A stretch of DNA of 64,000 bases from Lingula anatina. Its lineage: Eukaryota > Brachiopoda > Lingulata > Lingulida > Lingulidae. The stretch is taken from NCBI RefSeq assembly GCF_001039355.2, contig NW_019775582.1, positions 170,063-234,062 of the forward strand, given 5' to 3'. Shown here piece after piece: positions 1-12,867 of this stretch. How positions within the stretch are numbered: position 1 is the first letter of the stretch; every line of letters begins with the position of its first letter. The translations under genes were made by a program, and so were the position numbers. Below the pieces are notes generated by a model. It ran no database searches and was not told the DNA's origin. It was given only the letters and a program-made list of their open reading frames with translations.

Positions 1-109
1 TCATTGTCATTGCTCTGTGTGAATACTAATTTAATAGTCCCACTTAATTAATAGAAGCGCAGATAATTATTCATGCATATTTCTATTTATTTTACAGACG
101 TTGCCAACC

Positions 110-2813
110 ATGGAACCACATGACAACACTCCTGTTCCTAATACTAAATTTATCACTGAAGATACAAAAGAACTAGTGAGGGATGATGACAAACGGGTTA
201 CTTTTGAAGGTGAATCAGGTTCAGGTACATCTGAAGACATTAATGCTGATAATACTGATACTGTTAATGCTGATAATACTGAAGATACTCCCAGTGATGA
301 CATTGATAGTGTTTCTAAAAGCATCACAACTGAAGACAATGAAGTGTCAAAATATAAAGATCAAGTTGCAAATATTGAATCTACAAATACTGTATCTGAG
401 AAAGCCAATGATACAGATATGACTGAGCTTAAAAACTTGGTTGAGACAGATATGAGTACAAACCCAGTACTCTCACCAGCTAAAACTACCCAGAAAGAAG
501 ATGAAACAATATGTAAAGAAACTGAAAAGACAGATGTAACTTCAGATAATGTTGACATTATTTCTCCTGTAACTGGAAAAATTCCAGCCACTGATGATAG
601 GCAAAAAAGTCCAGTTGTAGTCCTTTCTAAAATAGACTTCCCAAAGTCATTGTCAGGAAACCTTGAAAAGACTGTGACAAGCCAAACTGCTACTTACACA
701 CAAGATGAAGACAGTCAAATGAGTACTAGTAAACCAGAGGAAAAAAATGATGAAAACAAAACCAACATAAACTCTGACGGTTTGGTCTACATGGAAGAAG
801 ATAGTCGACTCAGTAGGGATGAAGAATCTGTAAAAATTCCTGGAGCTTTCCCCTTGGAGGAGGACAGTCAAATGAGTCTGGCAGAGTCATGTGTGAGCAG
901 AGATGAGACGGTAGTCGGCACAGAGGCAGAAGATAATAATGATCAAGAGGGAAAGGAGAAAAAACCCAAGAAGAAGAGTGCGAAAAAAAGAAGAAGCAGT
1001 GTGTCTCTTATTGAAGATAATGCACAGTAAGCTATCTGGCAGGGATTTCTTCTATGTACAGAATACTCTCAGTTTTTTTTTTTTAATGTGGGAGGGTTTT
1101 GAGGGGGTTAGTATAAAATAAGCATTAAAGATATGATGTTTTTTAAGGAATGGATAATTTTAAAGTAAGGTGTAAAGGTGCGTAACTGATGTAAGAAGAA
1201 ACTTGGATCCCAATATTTTAATTAAATGTAAGTATGATTTTTAATCTAGAAAAAAATTATAATTTTAGTTATGAAAAGCATTTTTATTTTTTTTTATTTG
1301 GGGGCACTTGAGTTCAATCCACATCTTTCTATTTGTAGTATAACCAAAGGTTTCAATGCTGATGACCTGTTTGAGTACCAGTGGCCCCAGGACAAGACAG
1401 GGGAGTGGTACATGCTGCAGGAACAGGTCAGCGAATACTTGGAGGTCCTCTCATTCAAAAGGAAGTATCCAGGTAAGAGTATAGGTATTTTAGTATAATG
1501 TCAGGTGCAGGGGAAAATAATGTTAACAGTTTATTTTATCATGTAATGGCATTGATAATACATGGGAAAGAAAAACCTGTCCAAGACAGTGAAGATTGCA
1601 TGATATACTTCAATAATTAAATGTGTACACTGAGCATTAGACCTTCTGAAAAAGAGAAGTAGTAACCAATTAAAAAAAATCCCTAAAATAACATGTCTAA
1701 AACGTTTAAGAAAATGGCTATAGATCTATAAATTTTCAATTTTCTTAGCTTTTAATTTCTGTGTCACACTTGACTATTAGTAATAATTCACCAGTTGCCA
1801 ACTCCATTACGAGTGATAATATTTTTTATCAGTATGATTTTGGTCATATTGACTTAGTGCTTTGAAAAGGTGAGGTAATATATGTTTGTGAATTAAGATT
1901 TGACCAGAAGACCCTTGGAATATCTGGAAAGGATTTATCTCAAGGAGAATGGAGTGGTCACAGAGCAGCAGTGCGACCTGGGTAAGATCTTTATTTGAAA
2001 CACACAGAGGCAAACAGTTTGACACAATAAACTTTTAGACAATCACAATTTTTGCAATAATATTGGGATTTGGGGGGGGGGGGGAGGGGTATCAGTATGA
2101 TATATTACCCTGTTATATTACATTGAACAACCTAGACATTTTTAAAGCCTTGGCAGAAAAGGGACTGCCTGCATCTGAGTCAGGAAAGCAAGTGTAGCTA
2201 CTAAATGAAAAGGATGCCCATTTTGCATTGTATTTTAAGTAGTAGATTTCAGTAAAACTCTGGTAAGTTTCAACAAAACATTTTCATATTTACCAGGCCT
2301 GTCGCCCCTGAAGAGTGAGGAAGTTTGTGATCTAATGCAAAAGGACTACCCAGCTAAGTATCAGGTAAAATGTTACAAATGGCTTGAACCCACTTTTAAA
2401 ATATAACCAGCCCATTGGGCCAAAATTGGCAGTTTTAGTAAGGGATTGGCAGCTATTTCTGTTATTATTTTGCTTTCGTGATATTTCATAAAAATCGCTT
2501 TATTTGATACAAAAATTATTTTTAATGGGAGCACAATTTTTGTTAGAAATCTTGACAAAAGTGCAGTTTTTTTTATTAATTTCTTAAATTTTTAGTGTGA
2601 TGAACATATTTTAAAAAACATGTCAGTGAAAGCACTGAAATGATTAGTCTTCTATTGTCTTGAATTGGAGGGAAAAAGAGAAGGAAGATATGATAAGTTC
2701 ATGTTTCTGGTTATCTACAGGAGTACCTTGTGGTCTTACAACAAAGAGAGAGGCAGAGAATCAAAGAGAAACACAAAGAATACGGAATGGTAAGTGGGAT
2801 TGACAGACAAAGG

Positions 2814-2856
<43 letters not shown>

Positions 2857-5800
2857 TTTATAGTTTAAAATCCATATAAAATGTTCAGTAGACTTTACAT
2901 AAGTGAAGAGAGGAAAAAAATTGATTGAGGTGGGTTTTGTGTACTGATTTTTTTCCATTCTGGCTAAGTGCTGTGTCTATCAAAGAATTTTTCAACTTGA
3001 ATATGCTCCACAGTTTATTATCATGTAAAATATGATTTTTTATACTTAAAATGGAAGGGTTGAGTTGATTAAGTATTCAGTCAAAGCTTTTTTGATGTAT
3101 CTATTGCAATTTTACACATCAGATTCATTTCCATTTTTAGCTGTTGTGAAAACCTAGCAAAGCATGAAACAATGTTTTTTGTATTATACAAGATGTTTTT
3201 CCTGCCTTTATTTCAGCAACAAGAACAACAGAAGAACAAAATGGACTACTACATGAAAAAGGCTATCAAGTCAGCTGCAGACTTCAATGCACAATTCATG
3301 AAAGAGAGAAGAGAGGAGAGGAAGGCATATTTTGACCTTCAAACATTTGTAAGATTTAGTGAAGCACTTGCATTACCCAAATTAAGTTCATCGCTTTGAT
3401 TATGTATCAGAAATTAATAGAGACATTTACTAAATGGACACATGGTAATTCATTCAACTATAGCCTCATTCCTTATACCCCCTTTACACTGGACGGCGTC
3501 CTTTCTGCGACCATGAAATTTGGCATCGCTGTGGTCTAATTGATTTGGTATCAGAATGAATGCTCAAAGATCGGCCAGTTGTCGGCACGTAAAGTATTAT
3601 AATTCTTTAACTCTCAAATGGGGCCTAACTGCTGGACGCAGAAGGGACGCCGTCCAGTGTAAAGGGGGCTTTAATGAGGGTGGGGCACAGTAATATGATG
3701 TGCAAATCGTTTAGTTAACTTAGATATGAATTTACCATATGTAAACAGTAAAGAATTCTAAATTTAATATTGTTTGTATATCTTTGTAATATTACATTCC
3801 AGTCCGTCCATTATCCCAAAAACAAATTTAAAGTTTTGGATCCAAGCGCAACTAAACCATCAGCATACCCGGTTGCACTAATCCCAGGACAGTTCCATGA
3901 ATATTATAAACAGTTAGTTTATGGTTTTCAAAACATCAAAATTTGTAGTGCATATGGATGGTAAAAAAAATATGAACTTTTTAACAGCAACCACTATCAA
4001 ATGAAAAGTTTAAATATTTGTTTGATTTTATGTAGGAATTGAATCATGCAGTCTTTTTTAGTCAGTCTGTTTTATGTGCTTAGTGTTGCAGTTAATATAG
4101 TAAATACATTGCCAAATCTTTACTCATATAATGATGTTTTATATTTTATGGTAAGTGTCCTTTTTAAAGTTGGAGATACATGATGACCTTTGGTTATTTA
4201 TTATTTTCCTTACTTTCTTTTCTCTCAAATGCCCCTTTTGATTTTGCCCAAACTTGTGAATGACCTAATGTTATGTGTACTTGTAGGTATTCCGCAGAAG
4301 AGCTGAAGTATCTTCCTGTGAACACTGTGGTCTATGGCCCCCCAAAGTGTGTTAAGGCAATGGGAGAGGGAGAGGAGGGCATAGCCTCTGACACTGAACA
4401 GAGTGATGCTGCCTCTGTAAGTTTTTAGGGTGTTTCCTACAACTTTTTCAGATTTATGATATAATAGAAAGTATGATATATTGGCATGAATGGAAAAGGG
4501 TATTGTCATCATTTTGGCACATTTTTTTACAAAATTGTTTTTTATTTAGTCTTCATTATAATTGTTTGCTCCAGTCTGAGTCATGTTCTTGTTGACTTTT
4601 GTCCTTTTTAGGATGGGGGCTCTGGTTCTGGGTCCAGCAGCAGTGGAAGCAGCGACTCTGATGAAGTAGACAACAGCCAGGAGAAACATGAGGATGAGCT
4701 AAGAGTGAGATATTCTTCATACAATTTAATTTTGCTTGATATTAGAAAGTATATTTGTGTGTTCTCTGTGATGTAACCAGTTGTGTGTGTTTTTTATTCT
4801 TAGTTGTTGTGCCTTCTTTACAGCCTACACAAAAGGCTTGTCTTCTCTTTAGTTTCACATATTATTTTCTATTAGTTAGTCAGTTTTATATGACATTGTT
4901 GGCATTTCAGCCTCCAGATGGAGCCAAGTGTCATGTTTGTGATAGTGGTGCAGAAGCAAACAAATCTGGAAAGCCCGAAGACTTAGTGATGTGTGCAGAG
5001 TGCAAGCGATGTGGTAAGTTTTATTTGAGTAATGGTTGGGATGATCTATGAGATTTATTCATATCATATTCTAGAAATTGAGTGAAGAGCATTGCAAAAG
5101 AGCCAGAATCCCCTATTCTGTGCGTTATGGAAATCAAATATGGCTTTTTTTTTCCGTTATAGAATATTTTGTCAAATCCATTGCAGATGCAATTATCATT
5201 CATGCTAACAGTCACGATTGAAGTAGTCCCAATCCTTTATCCCGATTTAAGTGCATATGATTTTTAAACAGGTCACCCAAGTTGTCTGGACCTGACCGTT
5301 GAAATGGCTCCTATCATCAAGACCTACCCCTGGCAGTGCATGGAATGCAAGACTTGTGTGGAGTGCATGGATCCTTACGATGAAGTAAGCAGTTCAGGCA
5401 TTCTTCATTGCTGAGGCCAATATAAAAAGAAATTGGTTTAAGAAACATATTTAACGAAATATTTCAGGTCAGCTCGTGCTGGGAAATTGTTGAAAACCCA
5501 ATAATCATTAATTTATTAAAAGTTGTAGTTTGCTAGCAAATGGTGGGATGTTTCTTTAAATCATAACCAAAAAATTTTATGTGAGAAAGCTCCTCAAAAG
5601 GAGGTGTGAATCTCTTTCAAATTAAATATTTTCAATGGAGTCTTAAATCATTTTTCCTAATACGAAACTTTTTTTTAGTTAAAAATGTGATTCTGTGAAA
5701 TTGCTGGCTTGATGAGAAATTCAACAAAAGCGTTAGCTGAATAGTGCATTGTGAAGGACATAGAAGAAACAATTTCTCCCTCATTTTTGCAGGACAAGAT

Positions 5801-6362
5801 GATGTTTTGTGACCACTGTGATAGAGGCTATCACACCTTCTGTGTTGGTCTCCGTAGCATTCCTAATGGACGCTGGGAATGCCCTAGCTGTTACATACCG
5901 CCAGAGCCTGCCCCAAAGTAAGTGACTTGCTCATCACAAGATTTATTTCTTTACTTTTTAATTGTTGTGAGGAGGTATCACCAGTATTTTATCTCATTGT
6001 TTTACCAAGATTTTTTTTATAAAATCGGAAAATTGGAACATCAAGTTAGTTCTACATTAACACTAAAGAAGATAAAAAATCTAGTATTCCATTTGAAGCA
6101 CTTACTACCTGAATTTTCATATCCTCTAAGATAACATTAAAAGTTGTAATATTGTTGTCATGCAGTATTGTTGTCGAATTGATTATGTATTTCCTTCTTT
6201 TTTATTGGTCAAATTTCATGTCATTGATCAATATAATTATGTTTGGTGATGTTTTCAGTCAGTATTGTTTTATCAAAACTTTAAACCATGGCTATTTGAT
6301 TGTGCTTAGTTTACATAATATCTTAAATCGTCTTATTTTTTAGGAGGAGTAGAAAAAGATAA
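110..6362 (+). CDS. PHF10: PHF10/BAF45a-like subunit of the PBAF chromatin remodeller
   Basis: Thirteen phase-compatible coding exons give a 698 aa protein: 110-1026, 1339-1472, 1898-1981, 2297-2364, 2721-2789, 3217-3348, 3803-3912, 4287-4416, 4612-4704, 4911-5013, 5272-5384, 5793-5917, 6344-6362. Residues 1-305 are acidic and Ser/Thr-rich with repeated EDSQMS/EEDSRLS motifs and end in a basic [12 protein letters not shown] stretch that may be a nuclear signal. Residues about 308-520 form the SAY region ([26 protein letters not shown]). Residues about 585-690 are tandem PHD fingers with the expected Cys/His ligands ([28 protein letters not shown]). In animals PHF10 belongs to SWI/SNF PBAF and its PHDs bind histone H3 tails. 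The ATG at 110 has a good context, but an acceptor at 95-97 is followed by in-frame codons, so coding sequence could also continue left of the window. Vertebrate PHF10 is about 500 aa, so the N-terminal part is long. Confidence 0.9.
2814..2853. repeat. (AAT)n microsatellite in PHF10 intron 5
   Basis: An uninterrupted run of AAT/ATA units. The same trinucleotide recurs at 18967-19019 and 21066-21132. Confidence 0.9.
3476..3670. mobile_element. 195 bp MITE with TTA target duplication
   Basis: The element starts TACCCCCTTTACACTGGACG and ends in the inverted form of AGCCCCCTTTACACTGGACG. The inverted repeats run about 33 bp with roughly three mismatches. Both sides are flanked by TTA (3473-3475 and 3671-3673). 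There is no coding sequence. TTA duplications fit PIF/Harbinger-type elements, but the superfamily is inferred. It sits in PHF10 intron 6. Confidence 0.8.
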
Positions 6363-7191
6363 TGGCGCCAGCTTGCTAGAAGAGAATATTTAAAATGAAA
6401 CCATCACAGAATTCTGTTAGAATCCAAGAATCCAGTTAGAACTCAATTTGCAGAACTGGATTTGTTTTCTTGGAAATATCTTCTTGAGTTCAGGATATGT
6501 AATAACTGAATGTGCTTTATATTGTTTCTTTACATGCTAAAAATAAGATAAAACTGATCTATAGTTGACAGCACTCATAACTGTAAATGTATTTTGTTTT
6601 CATAAAAAATCTTTAAAATGACTTTCCACTTCTCTGCAGAGGTACTTTTTCAATTTTAATGAGGATCTCAAATTTTTGTATAATCAAGAAATATTATCAG
6701 ATATAACTATTTATACCCTTGTAGGCATATTTGAAAAATATATTGTATATTTTTCATTGGTTCTTGAGATGTACAGATTATTAATTCAATCGATTTTTCC
6801 AGATAGATAGCATGACAATACCAGTTTATGCGTTTATGGAGTTTAGGTGACAATACATGAAATTCATCTTAATGTCAGAAGTTTATTTTGTTAGAGAAAA
6901 TGGAAGATTTAATATCTTTAAAATACTTATCTTTTAATTCATGCATATTTAAAAGGCTGTTTTAAAAAAATGTAGTTGATTTTCTGTGGAATTCATTGTA
7001 TACATGTGGTGCAAAATGGTGAAGTAGGATTTAAATGTTTACAAGAAAAATTAGAAAAAAAATAATGCTTTTAGGAAATAGAAATCTTTTTACACATCTC
7101 TGTAATATGCTGGTGTGGTATTGGTTACTTTTACAGTTGCTGTATAAGTTGTGACCATTTTGTACATCTTTGAAAGTCAAACAACAATAAA
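6363..7191 (+). other. PHF10 3' untranslated region with polyadenylation signal
   Basis: This is AT-rich non-coding sequence after the PHF10 stop. A canonical AATAAA at 7186-7191 is the probable poly(A) signal. The opposite-strand EF-hand/WD40 gene ends its coding sequence at 7419, so the two genes are tail to tail and their 3' ends lie within about 230 bp. Confidence 0.6.
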
Positions 7192-7418
7192 TGTATTCAT
7201 ATTAATGACTGAATTTCTAAAGTAGATTTTTAGGTCCTCTTTTTTGTTTTTTGGTCAAATTTGACCACTTGAAAAAAGTTCTCCAGTATTTTGCATTAGC
7301 AAAACAAGAATCTTTGGTCCATTTGATTTATTATTATTTAAAAATTAATATTGCAAGCTGCACTCTTTGATTTTAATTTGAAATGTTTATTTATCCATTA
7401 ATTCAAAGGCAAAGCACA

Positions 7419-10400
7419 TTATTCTGGTATTGCACTATTTATCTTGGGAAGTCTGTAACTTTTTTGTTTCTCAGCACTGGACTTGTTATTCCTTTCATTA
7501 TTTGTGTTTGGTGGCTTTGAACCAACACTTGTATTCTCTTCATTTGGAATTGGAGAGGTTCTGGGTTTTCCCTTCAGAAGTTTATGCATTCTATGAACTT
7601 GTAACAAACGCTTTGCTCGAGGTCTAAAAGACTTTTCGTTGGACATCATGCTCTTGTTGCGTTCTCTGATTTCTTGAACAATTGGTGGGACTTCAAATTC
7701 TTTGACTGGCTCAAGATCTGTAAACGGGATTGAATGGTAAACCCTCACCTGAAAAAATCAATTTTTTCAATAGTCTTTCAAATGACAGATCTAGAATAAA
7801 ACTGTATTAAAAAACATTTATTAAATTACTTCACTCCTGCCCAATTCAATTAATGGATGTTTTATTAACCAGCTATTTAAAACCTATTTATTTGTTTTCA
7901 TGTACTCTTAAAGTTATTGATAGATGAAAAATGCAACCAACAAAAATATTAATAATTGTTATTTTTTTAAACACAACACAGCATGGCAACAACATATTAT
8001 TCACCTGATTTGAAGTTTGAGAAATTTTCACATTGTGAGGAGCATGATGGCGTTGCTTGGGTTTATAAGACTTCCCAAGTATTTTGCTGGTGCCAACACC
8101 TTCTACTACAGATGTATCAGACTGAATTTCCATTGGACGGGCCTTTGCGTCTTTCATAAGGATGTGTTGTCTCATGGACTTTGAGAACCAAAAGAAGATG
8201 ATGTTCCTGGCCAAGGTCCAACGTGGCCTGGAACCTGCATTCAACACTTTCAGAGTGGATGCTGAAGCCACTCTCCTCACATCTTTGGGCAAATTTCTTG
8301 GCAGATCTTTGACTGTTATAGAAGCCTTTAGGTCCCATGGATTCTTTTGACCAAATGTGCCAACAAACCGTCCACAGAGTGTCCAAAGTCTCACTGTGCA
8401 GTCAGAGCTAGCTGTTACAAGAAGATCTTTGCCTTCGACAAAATCGATACTGGTTATTGCTTTCAAGTGACCTCTAAATGAATTCAGTAGAGGTGGCATC
8501 TTCAGGGTTTGCTCTGGATTGCTTGTGAGGGGTGGTGCCAGGTGAACAACTCCCTGGGGTTTTGTCTGTTTTTCGGGCAACCTGAAATTTGCTGGTACCT
8601 TGCTCTCTTTGAGATAGGGAAATTTTGCTCGCCTCTTCTCTGTAGCAAGTCTGCACTCTTCTGACTCCATCCATTTTGTTCTCTTAACGCAGTACTCTGT
8701 GATATCCCACACTTTGATGTATCCTGCTGTGTCCCCTGTGATGAGATATTCATTTTGACTATCTGTTGCCATTGCTAGCACTGCCTCATCTGGTTTGTGA
8801 GCAGCATTAAACTGACCCAGTAATCCCCCCTGGTGATGAATTGACCACGCTCTAACCCAGCCCTCAGCACCACAAGCTATAAGAGTTGCTGTCTCTTGAT
8901 TATGTTCTCGATTCTGAAGGAACAGTAGTTTGTCCACAGAAGACTCGTGTTTTTTGCGATATTCATCATACTTCTCTTGACCAACTGATGGGCGTCTGAC
9001 TTTCTGCCTTTGGGGAGAGGCTACCCGTTGACAGGTTGGCTGCTTTTCAGCAACAGAGGCCACTCTTGGTGACAATTTTGTAGCAGGAGCAAGATATACG
9101 GAGTCTGAGCTATCTGCTGTGGTAACCTTGATAACAGGTATTTCCTTGGAAGAAGGAACTGTCACCTTAATCTCTCCCTCATTGATATCATCATCACTCG
9201 AAGAGTCATCACTGTCAATGAGAGCCTCTTTCCTCTCACACATGCACAGCTTCTCTGCTTTATCGCACTCCGCAGCTCCTTTCCTTTCCCACATCATGAT
9301 TTCTCCATCGCATTTATTGCAGATTCTCTTCCTGGGGGTGAAATCTTTATTGACTTGGCTTCCGCTCTTTCCACTAGCTCCTCTTTGATGTTCTTTGTAC
9401 ATACACATGGTCGATTTCTGCCTTGTGTTAAAAGTCATCCAGTCCTTCATGTTGACCATGCTTCTATCACCAGTAAGTTCCTTGGTACGTTTTAGCTTTA
9501 TTCTGCGTGAACGAGGCAGCACCCCATCATTTACGTTGAGGCGACAGTACATGTGGCCTGTTTCCAGAGACCAAATGATGATGTCTCCATCATAGGAACT
9601 TGTGGCTATGGTGCTTGGGTCATAGTAAGCTACTGACAGTATATCATCAGCATGCTTAACTGGCCATTGTTTGAAAGATTCGTCTTCTCGATCATCAAGG
9701 TATGTGATTACTCGACGGTTCCAACCTGTGATCACTATCCGCTGTCTAGGACAAACTATTCCACTAATCTCTACATTGCTGAAAGTTTCAAGAGTTCGTA
9801 GACAGGCACCATTGTTAAAGTTCCAAATTGAAACTGTGCCATCTCTAGCACCTGTGATGAGACGACGCAAGGTAGGGTCAAAGGTCATAGCTGTTATTTC
9901 CACCCCTGTCTCCACTCCATCGCATACGACCTTGTGGGCATTGATAAACTGGATCACCTTGGTGCCATCGTTGATATCCCAGACACTTACAACTGAGGCA
10001 TTGCATGCACTGACAACTTGGTGGAATAATTTGTTGTAGAGAGCAGCACAAACTGGCTCATCATGAGATGTAATTTCATGGTAGTTGTCTTCATCTTCCT
10101 TCCTTTCAAAGATGGCCAGGTGTGTAGTAGCCAGCACAAGAGACTGTGTCTTAGAGTTGAAGTACACTGAGGAGATGTCATGTAGTCCCATAGGAACATT
10201 CCTACTAGGGATGACCTGCTTGCAGCTCTGGTCCTTGAGGTCATATACACGGATAGTTTTGCCCTTGGCTATGCTAATCACCTGCTCCTTCTCGTCATGA
10301 ATGATCACATGTGTAACAGCCTTGGAGTGACCTTTGAGTACCATGATGGATTTGCTGGTCACATATGGATTCCACACTCTCACCATGTGATCCAGACCAC

Positions 10401-11676
10401 CTGTGACTATGATGTTGAGTGTCTTACAGTAATCAAAACATAGGATTCCCTTTCTTACTCTGAAGTAGGATGTTATCTTTGACCCCCTGAAATCCCCCAT
10501 GTACATGGCTGTGTCTGCGTCCTGACAGCATGAAATGAAAAACTCTAAAGCTGGGATGTACTTGGCTTGCAGGACCCAGTTTGCATGAAGGTTAGATAGC
10601 TGATATGTCTTCACTCCTGGAATGCGACCCTTTAAAAAGGACATGTATAGAAATTCTACACAGTGTCTCTGTTTCATGTTTCCTTTGCCAAATATTCCCT
10701 TAGTTATGAGGTTGCTGAATTCCATTATACAAACATCTCCATTGTTGTTCCCCCACAAAAGCACAGCATTGTTTAAATTGCTGGTGTCAAACCAATAGTG
10801 CATGCACAAGACTGTGTGTTCTAGGCAGGTTATCTTGAAATGCTTTTCAGTTTTACCTGAGACAAGATCATAGAAAGAAATGTCTTCCTCAATGGTGGAC
10901 ACTGCAACCAAGTTGACATTAGCCATACAGACCATATCAGTGACCCATTTGGATGTTGACCCTTTAGGTGTGGTCTCCAAGATACAAGATTTCTGATGTT
11001 TCATATCTGATGTCCAGAAGTTTACTACTCCCTCTTGGCTGACACTAACATACCTGCCATGTGAATAATCGATTGCATCTACATCATAACCATATTTGTT
11101 ACTTAGCTGTGGGTAAAAATCAACCCTACTAATCACATCACAATAAGAGGCTTGTGAGGTCTGTAGCTCCTTTATTTGACCTGAAAATGGTTTTTCTGCA
11201 AGCATGGCATTCATGTTGTCCTTTTCACGATATTCCATTAACATGTATGACAGATATTCATCCCAGTCTACGGTACCATCACAATTAGTGTCAACTTTCA
11301 TGAAAACAATTTCCAGTTCATGATCTCCCAAACCTGCGCCAGTGGTTTGTTGTAGTGCTTGTCTAAACTCATCGATGTCCAAGCCACCTCCACCATCTTC
11401 ATCAGCCTCCTCAAAAATCCTCTGCAACTTCATAAGATTCTCTTGTGCAATTTGTCCTTCTAGCTCTTCCCCTTCATTGTTTCCTTTTGTCGAGGAAATT
11501 GACTGTGTTTTGACCACATTGCCCCCATTAGCTCTAAGCTTCCAGGACTTTGCTATTTGGCCTGCAGTTACAGCTGTTGATACTGACACATGGCTAACGG
11601 CAGGAAAGGTAGAACAACTTGGGTTTCTTGACAGACCACCTGACAATATGTCAGATGAAGTTTCTCTCTTGCTCAT
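7419..11676 (-). CDS. EF-hand and WD40-repeat protein, WDR49/WDR64/EFCAB8-like
   Basis: Two coding exons, 11676-8005 (1,224 codons in one block) and 7748-7419, join at phase 0 across a GT-AG intron to give 1,333 aa. Two EF-hand loops stand near the N-terminus: DEDGGGGLDIDE (about 92-103) and DTNCDGTVDWDE (about 129-140), both with good Ca2+-ligand positions. WD40 repeats follow from about residue 195 (VNFWTSD, VRVWNPY, VSVWDIN, VSIWNFN, IIIWSLE). A charged, Cys-containing insert (CNKCDGEIMMW, then an acidic Ser run) comes next, then a second WD block (VRAWSIH, IKVWDI, VRLWTLC) and a basic tail. This order matches the EF-hand/WD40 family that includes WDR49, WDR64, EFCAB8 and fly WDY, which are mostly linked to sperm or cilia. 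I cannot assign the exact orthologue. Almost all coding sequence lies in one exon, unlike its intron-rich neighbours. Confidence 0.88.
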
Positions 11677-12866
11677 TTTTGTTTTTGTTTTACCCGGGAT
11701 GGCACTTAAGTATTGTTGTCAGTCATCTAGACGATTTATTTCCCAAATCACTGATATTTCAATGTTTACATCGTTGCTTTGGAAGCGCAATGCACGCCCC
11801 TTATACGTTTGACGTCATAACGTCATGTGCAAAGATGACACGAACAACAGTCCAAGCCTTCTTTGTTAAAAACGTCATATACATTTAACCTTCTTTTGCA
11901 TATCTTCAGCATACCAGATACACTTACCTTCCTTTGGTGAATCCACAAAAGTAACTTTGATTTTCTTTCATCCCATCTTCCGCCTCTTTCACACCTTTCA
12001 AGTTTGCTGCGCTGCAACTGGTACTCAGTACCCCAGTACGAGTGCTGTAAGCGTAAGTCACGATTCGACCAACTGCATTTTACAAATTAAACTTAAAAGA
12101 GAACCGTTTATCCCTTTTCTTGTTGATGTATCACATACATACAGTTTCGTTTCTGGTTGAGATGTTTTGAAATAATTTCGTACTGGAAAATGACATTTCG
12201 AGCAAATGGGAATGGCACTACCCAAAAGTCGCTTTGCTCACATGTTATTGTTTTGATATAGACTTCCGCTTTTCCGCAGAAAAAGCAGTTTATCGTCTGA
12301 TTAGATGAAATCATAGAGAAATAATGCTAAACATAGGTATTATCATAATTTATTAAGTGAAAATGATTAAATTTTGTGTCTTAAAAGATATGCTTGCCTA
12401 AAATGCAACTGACGGTGCTTATGACAAGTGAAGGTGAAATTATCACCAATCAGAGACCAAATCTTATTTACTGCACACATGATTCAAAATGGCGGTGTAT
12501 TCAACTTTAGCAACGGCAAAATAATCGAGGTACTTAAATGTGTATGTCAACTGACTGCGTATTCTGATTAGTTAAACATATTGCATTGTGAAATGGAACC
12601 ATGAAAACTAGTATATACTGTTCAGATTTAATTTGTCTTTCTAAGTGCATATGCACGTGTGGCTTTGCAAAGAGTAGTGTGCTCATATACAAGAGACAAG
12701 ACCAGTACTGGTAGTAGTTGATATTTAAGAAACCGACCTTAAGTCAAGAAACTACTCATCCAGTGAAAATACAAAAAAACAGCATTTGTATACCTCTCTG
12801 GCTTTCTAATAATACAGATATGATCCGTAGTGAAAAAATTGTTTTTAAAATTATTTTTCATTTCAG
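11677..12866. promoter_or_regulatory. Shared head-to-head promoter region with CRE-type sites
   Basis: About 1.2 kb separates the ATG of the EF-hand/WD40 gene (-) from the first CEP128 coding exon (+). A palindromic cAMP-response element, TGACGTCA, is at 11810-11817, and two further ACGTCA half-sites are at 11820-11825 and 11872-11877, all within about 200 bp upstream of the minus-strand ATG. No convincing TATA box or RFX X-box was found by eye. An untranslated CEP128 exon must lie in this interval, because its first coding exon begins right after an acceptor (12865-12866) one base before the ATG. Confidence 0.5.
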
Positions 12867-12867
12867 G

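Noticed and set aside
9119-10300. Plus-strand ORFs inside the EF-hand/WD40 gene
   Set aside because: They are shadows of the minus-strand WD40 coding sequence, with no domain or conserved motif of their own.
12505-12525. A possible RFX X-box (GTTGC...GCAAC-like) near TTAGCAACGGCAA in the shared promoter
   Set aside because: Only one half-site is convincing and the spacing does not fit the consensus.
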